A stretch of DNA of 64,000 bases, from positions 61,646-125,645 of the forward strand of contig JAOUHG010000008.1 in the NCBI GenBank assembly GCA_029865265.1, in the 5' to 3' direction. The notes under the pieces are model-generated. The model did not search any database. It was not told where the DNA came from and was given only the letters and a program-made list of their open reading frames with translations. Below are positions 58,739-64,000 of this stretch, piece after piece (the stretch's first letter is position 1; each line of letters starts with the position of its first letter). A program made the position numbers and the translations under genes. Origin of the DNA: Candidatus Krumholzibacteriia bacterium. GTDB taxonomy: Bacteria > Krumholzibacteriota > Krumholzibacteriia > WVZY01 > JAKEHA01.

Positions 58739-59287
58739 CTAGAGATTCCAGGCCAGGCCGCCGCGAACCGACCAGTTGTCGGCGTTCTCGACGTTGTTGT
58801 ACCAGCCCGAGCCCACGATGCTGGTGCTCTGGCTGACGCCCACCTTGAAACCAGCGCCACCCTGGAAACCGAACTTGGTGTCGCCCTGGTCGAACAGGCT
58901 GACGCCCGCGTCTTCGGCGGAAGCGTTCAGCATGTGAACCGCGACACCCGCGGCGAGGAACGGCTGGAAGCGGACGGCCGACGTCGGGATCGTCCACTTC
59001 ATGTTCGCACCCACCGAAATGTCACGGAAGGACGCGTCGACGGAGTTCTGACTCTCCGTATAGTTCCAGTAGTTGACGAACGGGTTGATGTACATGTTCG
59101 TCATCGGAAGACCGAAGTCCGCGAAGATGCCGGCAACCCACGTGTTGTTGTTCTCGATGCCACCGAGGTCCGCGCTGACATAGCCGGCCTCGACACCCAC
59201 TGAACGCAGCGGGCTGGTGGCAAACGCACTCGACGCAGCAACCGCGACAATCGCGACAACCGCGATGATGGAAAGAAGCTTCTTCAT
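58739..59287 (-). CDS. Small outer-membrane beta-barrel protein
   Basis: A 182-residue exported protein with signal peptide MKKLLSIIAVVAIVAVAASS...AFA. The rest alternates beta-strands with Gly and aromatic residues (VGVEAGYVSADLGG; YINPFVNYWNYTES; FGFQGGAGFKVGVSQSTSIV) and ends WNL, as in OmpX- or OmpW-like eight-stranded barrels. The family could not be fixed. ATG 59287 has GAGGAGG upstream. It has its own strong terminator. Confidence 0.72.
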   Translation of the reverse strand: MKKLLSIIAVVAIVAVAASSAFATSPLRSVGVEAGYVSADLGGIENNNTWVAGIFADFGLPMTNMYINPFVNYWNYTESQNSVDASFRDISVGANMKWTIPTSAVRFQPFLAAGVAVHMLNASAEDAGVSLFDQGDTKFGFQGGAGFKVGVSQSTSIVGSGWYNNVENADNWSVRGGLAWNL

Positions 59288-59594
59288 TGTGATTGACCTC
59301 CTCGATCGGTTCCGGCCGACAACGCTGGTCGACCTGACTGCGGTCGAGCGCGGCGCGGAATCCGTGTTCCTTGTTTGGGACCATCCGATGAGAGCAAGCG
59401 CGGGGCCATCCCCCTCCCCAGGGGCGGGGAAAATCATGCAATATAATGCGCTGCAATAGGTTACACTGGTCAAATAGGTCCCGGACGCACCCCGCGGGGG
59501 GGGGCTGCGCCAGCGTTGCCTTGTAAGCGATTCGCACAAGCGGCTCGCATTTCGATGATGGAGCGTTTCTCGAAAGGGAAGTAGATTCTCGATC
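59288..59594. other. Intergenic region between the barrel gene and ubiD
   Basis: About 307 bases, divergent promoters expected. A perfect TATAAT at 59442-59447 on the plus strand has no good -35 box and could serve ubiD. A run of nine G lies at 59496-59504. No gene was seen. Confidence 0.45.
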
Positions 59595-61400
59595 ATGCCC
59601 TATCGTGACCTTCAGTCCTTCCTGATGGCTCTCGAGGCCACAGGCGATCTCAAGCGGGTGCGCACCGAGGTCGACCCCCGCTTCGAGATCGCGGAGATCG
59701 CCCAGCGCGCGGTGCGCGAGGGTGGTCCCGCGTTGCTTTTCGAGCGTGTCAAGGGGTCGCGCTTTCCGCTCGCCATCAACTTCCTGGGCACGTTGTCGCG
59801 CATCGAGCGCGCCATCGGCATGCACCCGGAAGCGCTCGGCGAGCGGCTGGTGCGCCTTGCCGAGGAACTCAATCCGCCTACCCCCGCCCGCATCTGGCGT
59901 GCGCGCGATCTCTTTCCGCGCCTGCTGGCGTTCCGTCCCCGGCGCACCGCAAGGGGCCGCGGCCAGGAGGTGATCGACCGTTCGCCGGACCTGGGAGCCC
60001 TGCCCGTCATCACCTGCTGGCCGCAGGACGGCGGTCCGTTCATCACCTTTCCGCTGGTGGTGACACGCCACCCGCGCACCGCCAGAACCAACGTCGGTAT
60101 CTATCGCATGCAGCTCTACGACCGCGGCTCCACCGGCATGCACTGGCAGATCCACAAGGGTGGCGGCTTCCACTATCGCGAAGCGGAGAAGCGGGGACAC
60201 GCGCTCCCGGTTGCCGTGGCGCTGGGCGCCGATCCGGCGCTCATGCTCGCCGGCATCTTTCCGCTTCCCGAAGCGCTCGAAGAAATTGCGTTCGCGGGTA
60301 TCCTGCGTGCGCGCTCCACGCGGCTCGCGCGCGCGCGAACCATCGACCTCGATGTTCCCGCCGACGCGGAATTCATCCTGGAGGGGGAAGTGCCGCCCCA
60401 CGAGCGCCGCGTGGAGGGGCCCTTCGGCGACCACTTCGGCCACTACTGCGATCCCGCCGACTTTCCCGTTTTCCGCGTGAAGACGATCACGCGCCGCCGC
60501 CGCCCGGTGTATCCGGCCGCGGTGGTGGGGAAGCCGCCGCAGGAAGACCGTTATATGGGCGACGCGTCGCAGATGATCCTGGGTCCGTTGATCCGGCTCA
60601 TTCGCCCCGAGGTACGCGACGTGTGGGCGTACTACGAGGCGGGGTTTCACAACCTGCTGGTCGCTAGTGTCGAGGGCCGCTACACGCGCGAACCCGTGCG
60701 CACCGCCATGGGTCTGCTGGGCGAGGGGCAACTTGGTTTGAGCAAGGTGCTGGTGCTCGTCGATCGCGACGTCGACGCCCGCAACTTCCGCGCGGTGCTT
60801 CGATCCATTCGCGCGCACTTCGATCCGCGCGAGAACTTCCATCTAATCTCGCGTGCGCCGCTCGACACGCTCGACTTCACCAGTTTCAAGATGCACCTGG
60901 GGAGCCGCATGATTCTGGATGCCACCGGCAGCCGCGCGCAGTACTCCGGCGGAAGCGCGCCGGCCGCGGGATCGGGCGGGGCGAGCGGCGAACCGGTTTC
61001 CGGCGACCCGGCGCACCTCGCGCCGCACGTGCGCCGCTGGAAGGTGTGGGAGGACGCGCTGCTGGTGGTGCAGATCGATCGCGTCGAGAAGGACGCGGGT
61101 CGAAGAACCCTCGATGCGCTGGTGGCCGCCCCGGCCCTGGCGGGCCTCAAGATGATTGCGGTGGTCAGCCCCGACGTGAACCTCGATGACGACGTCGACA
61201 CCATCTGGGGTGTGTTTACGCGCTTCGACCCCGCGCGCGACCTGGTGTTTTCGCGGACGTCGCTGGCCGGGGTGCAGCCCATTTACGAAGGCGTCATGGG
61301 CATCGACGCCACCTGGAAGCCCGGCTACCCCGACGCGGTGGAAATGGACCCGGACACCGTCCGCAGGGTAGATGGGCGCTGGGGGAGCTACTGGGAGTAG
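59595..61400 (+). CDS. ubiD: UbiD-family prenyl-FMN-dependent decarboxylase
   Basis: A 601-residue (de)carboxylase. The catalytic region is EGEVPPHERRVEGPFGDHFG (about 263-282), which holds the conserved Glu/Arg/Glu set. The N-terminal half binds prenyl-FMN made by UbiX. With mqnA, mqnP and ubiX nearby it probably removes the ring carboxylate in futalosine-type menaquinone synthesis, a role for which UbiD homologues (MqnL/M) have been proposed. A Gly/Ala/Ser-rich insertion (GGSAPAAGSGGASGEP, about 454-469) interrupts the C-terminal part. Confidence 0.88.
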   Translation: MPYRDLQSFLMALEATGDLKRVRTEVDPRFEIAEIAQRAVREGGPALLFERVKGSRFPLAINFLGTLSRIERAIGMHPEALGERLVRLAEELNPPTPARIWRARDLFPRLLAFRPRRTARGRGQEVIDRSPDLGALPVITCWPQDGGPFITFPLVVTRHPRTARTNVGIYRMQLYDRGSTGMHWQIHKGGGFHYREAEKRGHALPVAVALGADPALMLAGIFPLPEALEEIAFAGILRARSTRLARARTIDLDVPADAEFILEGEVPPHERRVEGPFGDHFGHYCDPADFPVFRVKTITRRRRPVYPAAVVGKPPQEDRYMGDASQMILGPLIRLIRPEVRDVWAYYEAGFHNLLVASVEGRYTREPVRTAMGLLGEGQLGLSKVLVLVDRDVDARNFRAVLRSIRAHFDPRENFHLISRAPLDTLDFTSFKMHLGSRMILDATGSRAQYSGGSAPAAGSGGASGEPVSGDPAHLAPHVRRWKVWEDALLVVQIDRVEKDAGRRTLDALVAAPALAGLKMIAVVSPDVNLDDDVDTIWGVFTRFDPARDLVFSRTSLAGVQPIYEGVMGIDATWKPGYPDAVEMDPDTVRRVDGRWGSYWE

Positions 61401-61415
61401 CCCTGGTTTTCCCGA

Positions 61416-61445
61416 TTGACAGGTCTGGCACCGGCGCGCTATCTT
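61416..61445 (+). promoter_or_regulatory. Promoter of the RNA-binding protein gene
   Basis: Exact -35 TTGACA (61416-61421) and -10 TATCTT (61440-61445), spaced 18. The expected leader is about 155 bases. Confidence 0.6.
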
Positions 61446-61607
61446 CCCCGTGTCAAAAAGCCGCGTTCAAGTCAGGACCGAGTTTCGCCTCCCCTTTTCT
61501 CAGGTTAAGCGACCCCAGTTTATGTTTGAGCGCAAGACGCGGATCGCGTGCATGCGTGTGCGAGGTCCGTGGTATCGGTTAGAATGTTTCGAAAAGGAAT
61601 CTGATTC

Positions 61608-61943
61608 ATGAATCGCAAACTCTATGTCGGCAACCTGAATTACAGCACCACCGAGCAGGATCTGCGCGAGCTCTTCTCCGAGGTCGGACCCGTTGCGAGC
61701 GTTTCGCTCGTCATGGACCGCGACACCGGCCGTCCGCGTGGTTTCGGCTTCGTGGAGATGGAGACGGACGAGGCGGCCGCGCAGGCCGTCGAGAAGCTGA
61801 ACAACCGCGAGGTTGCCCAGCGCACGCTCACCGTCAACATCGCGCGTCCGAAGACCGAGGGTGGCCGCGGTGGCGGTGGCCGCGGTGGTTTCGGTGGTGG
61901 TGGCCGGGGCGGCTTCGGTGGCGGCGGTCGCGACCGGTACTAG
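61608..61943 (+). CDS. RRM-type RNA-binding protein with Gly-rich RGG tail
   Basis: A 111-residue protein. The RRM (about 3-80) has both RNP motifs: RNP2 KLYVGNLNY and RNP1 RGFGFVEM. The C-terminal 30 residues are RGG/FGGGG repeats. Such small bacterial RRM proteins, known from cyanobacteria and other phyla, are often cold-induced and bind many RNAs. The long leader fits cold or post-transcriptional control, which is inferred. A strong terminator follows. Confidence 0.92.
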   Translation: MNRKLYVGNLNYSTTEQDLRELFSEVGPVASVSLVMDRDTGRPRGFGFVEMETDEAAAQAVEKLNNREVAQRTLTVNIARPKTEGGRGGGGRGGFGGGGRGGFGGGGRDRY

Positions 61944-61979
61944 TACCGGCCGAACGAGCCATCACTCGTTGACAGCTGA

Positions 61980-62013
61980 GAGCGCGGGGTCTTTGGCCCC
62001 GCGCTCTTTTTTT
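61980..62013 (+). terminator. Rho-independent terminator after the RRM gene
   Basis: Perfect 10-bp stem, GAGCGCGGGG (61980-61989) with CCCCGCGCTC (61997-62006), and a run of seven T. Confidence 0.96.
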
Positions 62014-62026
62014 GTGGTCGGATTGA

Positions 62027-62896
62027 CTAGCGGTACAGCGCCTTGACCTTGCCCCAGGTCGCCTGCTCGGTGGCCGTCACCTGGCACTGAATGCCCAGCG
62101 CGCCCAGGTCCTGGAAGCAGGGCGAGTACGCGGCCACGCAGGGGGAGGTCTGCTGCAGGTAGTAGTTGCCGCTCCCGGGGATGCCGCAAAACAGGGGATC
62201 CAGCGAGAAGTTGCTCCCGGTGTCACCCGCGCACACGGTGTCGCCGCCGGTGTTCATGAAGAAATCATTACAGCCCACCAGCGATCCGGTGAAGTTCCCG
62301 GCGCAGGACAGCGCGCCACCCGCGGTGCTGTTGCACACGATGTTCTGGTAGATCTGCGGCGTTGCGGGTCCCTGCAGGGCAATCGCGCCGCCGGCCGGGG
62401 CACCGTTGCCGTCCATGGTGTTGCGGTACACGGCGGCCGAGCTCTGCTTGATGTGGATTGCGCCGCCCGACGTGGTGGCGTTGTTCCCGGAGAGGATGTT
62501 GTAGCGGATCACCGGCGACGCGCCGTCGCACAGGATGGCCCCGCCTTTCGTCTCCATGCCGTTGCGGATGGTGAAACCCTCCAGAATCGAGCCGGGCCCC
62601 TCGGCGTTGATGAACGTGAAGCCACGCGCCGCTCCCTGGCAGTCGATGACGGTCTGGTAGGGACCGCTCTCCGACCGGACCAGGATGGCCTTGCCGTTGA
62701 AGGACACGTTCACGTTGCCGGGGCCGGTGTAGGTGCCCATGGCCACCACGACCTCGTCTCCGTTGGACGCGAGGTTGATACCCCCCTGAATGGTGGTGGC
62801 GTCGCCGCCCACCGCCGCGACGTACCAGGTGCTGGCCGACGCCGAACCGGCGGTCAGCAGCACGATCATGACCAGAATCATTTTCAGACGCATCAT
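62027..62896 (-). CDS. Secreted parallel beta-helix protein with C-terminal TWGxxKAxYR tag
   Basis: A 289-residue exported protein with signal peptide (about 1-21) and right-handed beta-helix repeats ('GGAILCDGASPVIRYNILSG', 'GGAIHIKQSSAAVYRNTMDG', 'GGAIALQGPATPQIYQNIVC'). Several Cys residues in the last third may form disulfides. The protein ends TWGKVKALYR, which nearly matches the end of the NHL protein at 22.7 kb. This supports a shared sorting signal. GAGGAG lies before the double ATG. Substrate unknown. Confidence 0.8.
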   Translation of the reverse strand: MMRLKMILVMIVLLTAGSASASTWYVAAVGGDATTIQGGINLASNGDEVVVAMGTYTGPGNVNVSFNGKAILVRSESGPYQTVIDCQGAARGFTFINAEGPGSILEGFTIRNGMETKGGAILCDGASPVIRYNILSGNNATTSGGAIHIKQSSAAVYRNTMDGNGAPAGGAIALQGPATPQIYQNIVCNSTAGGALSCAGNFTGSLVGCNDFFMNTGGDTVCAGDTGSNFSLDPLFCGIPGSGNYYLQQTSPCVAAYSPCFQDLGALGIQCQVTATEQATWGKVKALYR

Positions 62897-63128
62897 GGTG
62901 ACAACTCCTCGTTTCGCGCCGGCTGCCGGCCGGCAAATTCAACTGGTTCTTGCATAAGGCGTTCCATGATTCGACCTTGCCGCGGACGGCGCGGGTTCCC
63001 GGCGATGGCGCGGGGTTTCCGGTTGCTCCCCGGACGGTGCTGCCCGCGATTGCCGCCACCCAAAACGGATGCTTTCATCGTAGGAAGGGTGGCGTGTAGA
63101 CTGGCCCCAATTGCGGAGGTGGAACGGC

Positions 63129-63743
63129 ATGCACAGACGCGTTTCTCGGGGGGTACGGGTGTTGGCCGTGTGCGCGGTGGCCGCCGGCGTTTGCGCCGGC
63201 TCTGCGCGGACGGGGAATGAGGCCGCCATTGCCACCTTCGCGGGTGGATGTTTCTGGTGCATGGAGCCGGCCTTCGACGACGTGAAGGGTGTGAAGGCCA
63301 CCATCTCGGGCTATACCGGCGGTCCCGAGGAGAACCCCACCTACGAGCAGGTTTCCAACCGGGAAACCGGTCATTGCGAGGCCATCCAGGTCGAGTATGA
63401 TCCGCGCAAGGTGAGCTACGCGCAGTTGCTCGAGGTCTACTGGCACAACATCGATCCCACATCGGGAGACGGGCAGTTCTGCGACCGGGGACCGCAGTAC
63501 CGGCCGGAGATCTTCTACCACGACGGGGACCAGAAGCGCCTCGCGGAGGCGTCCCGCGCCGCCGTGGAGGAGCTGCTGGGCACGGTGGCGGTCGACATCA
63601 CCGCGGCGGGCGCGTTCTGGCCCGCCGAGGAGTACCACCAGGATTTCTACACGAAAGAACCGGAACACTACGCCGCGTACCGCAAGGGTTGTGGTCGCGA
63701 CAAGCGCCTGCAGGAGTTGTGGGGAGACGACTCCGGTCACTAG
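63129..63743 (+). CDS. msrA: MsrA, exported methionine-S-sulfoxide reductase
   Basis: Reduces the S-form of methionine sulfoxide. The 204 residues have a signal peptide (about 1-26) and then the catalytic ATFAGGCFWCMEPAFDDVKG, with the reactive Cys in GCFWC. YTGGPEENPTYEQV, GHCEAIQVEYDP and YHQDFYTKEPEHYAAY are typical. ATG 63129 gives the signal peptide. With the exported MsrB fusion at 54 kb, both isomers could be repaired outside the cytoplasm. Confidence 0.92.
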   Translation: MHRRVSRGVRVLAVCAVAAGVCAGSARTGNEAAIATFAGGCFWCMEPAFDDVKGVKATISGYTGGPEENPTYEQVSNRETGHCEAIQVEYDPRKVSYAQLLEVYWHNIDPTSGDGQFCDRGPQYRPEIFYHDGDQKRLAEASRAAVEELLGTVAVDITAAGAFWPAEEYHQDFYTKEPEHYAAYRKGCGRDKRLQELWGDDSGH

Positions 63744-63755
63744 AGGTCAATCAGC

Positions 63756-64000
63756 ATGAAATCGTTTTCGCCTTTGGAATGGTCGTTCTGGCTCCCCGTG
63801 CTGGTGGCGGTGGCGTGCGGCATGATCGTGGGACTGGAGCGCCAGCTGCGCGGCAAGCCGCTCGACGTCCGCACCGCCGTTCTCATCTGCCTGGGTACGC
63901 ACGTGTTCATCCGTCTCGGTGCCGACCTCACCACCGAGCGTGTGGACGCGACGCGTGTGCTGGGCCAGATGGTGACGGGGGTGGGTTTCCTGGGTGCGGG
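63756..64000 (+). CDS. MgtC/SapB-family membrane protein (3' end cut by window)
   Basis: The frame starts MKSFSPLEWSFWLPVLVAV and stays open to the window end, giving 81 residues. GMIVGLERQLRGKPLDVRTA and LICLGT, then MVTGVGFLGAG, are the MgtC/SapB signature. In this family the proteins help bacteria grow at low magnesium or act as inner-membrane regulators. The gene is 12 bases past msrA, so they may be co-transcribed. Confidence 0.85.
   Translation, partial: MKSFSPLEWSFWLPVLVAVACGMIVGLERQLRGKPLDVRTAVLICLGTHVFIRLGADLTTERVDATRVLGQMVTGVGFLGA

Noticed and set aside
59496..59504. Nine-G tract before ubiD (and nine C in the S9 peptidase at about 26073) as phase-variation switches
   Set aside because: Too short to argue switching in GC-rich DNA, and no second frame depends on them. 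They could be points of sequence error.

Overview
The window (about 65% G+C, compact, bacterial) is an origin-of-replication region. It carries the classic ori-proximal set: parA-parB with a parS site, rsmG-mnmG-mnmE, khpB/jag-yidC-yidD-rnpA-rpmH, then dnaA, dnaN, recF, dciA, gyrB and gyrA. Secreted proteins with NHL, beta-helix and beta-propeller repeats, one C-terminal FlgD-like/T9SS-like domain, a TonB receptor paired with a DUF4249-type lipoprotein, and futalosine-pathway menaquinone genes suggest a Gram-negative, diderm bacterium of the FCB side, such as an Eisenbacteria/Krumholzibacteria-like lineage. That placement is an inference; no rRNA gene is present to test it.

Layout. 1-3.2 kb: potassium uptake (trkA partial, trkH) and an SGNH hydrolase. 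3.2-6.6 kb: bactofilin, M23 peptidase, parB and parA on the minus strand, ended by a clear terminator. 6.6-9.3 kb: a beta-helix lipoprotein, parS, a lipoprotein whose frame is interrupted by one UGA (best read as a selenoprotein), and rsmG. 9.3-19.4 kb: mnmG, mnmE, DUF4249-like lipoprotein, TonB receptor, khpB, yidC, yidD, rnpA and rpmH, all on the minus strand. 19.4-21.8 kb: oriC on both sides of dnaA. 21.8-31.3 kb on the plus strand: NHL protein, dnaN, recF, an S9 peptidase, dciA, gyrB, a nucleotidyltransferase pair and an aminotransferase. 31.3-38.2 kb: a Ser/Thr kinase, two paralogous propeller lipoproteins and a GNAT. 38.2-43.7 kb: a broken small gene, gyrA, rex and a secreted FlgD-domain protein. 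43.7-56.1 kb: hflX, two membrane proteins, mqnA, nfi, nrnA, pepE, a DUF1223-MsrB fusion and a TrmB-like regulator. 56.1-61.4 kb: an HTH-GHKL ATPase regulator facing a UbiA-type prenyltransferase, then ubiX and ubiD. 61.6-64 kb: an RRM/RGG protein, a beta-helix protein, msrA and a partial MgtC-family gene.

The items most worth following are: (1) the putative selenolipoprotein with a C-U-x-x-C motif and a SECIS-like hairpin directly after the UGA; (2) a 9-bp motif, GTTGACAAT, clustered at only two loci, one of them a roughly 22-bp-phased array between the HTH-ATPase regulator and the menaquinone prenyltransferase gene; (3) a shared C-terminal tag, TWGxxKAxYR, on two otherwise unrelated secreted proteins; (4) a 72-bp dispersed element with 11-bp terminal inverted repeats in one copy; and (5) a bipartite oriC with a DnaA-trio-like unwinding element. 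All searches were by eye, so counts of motifs are minimum counts.
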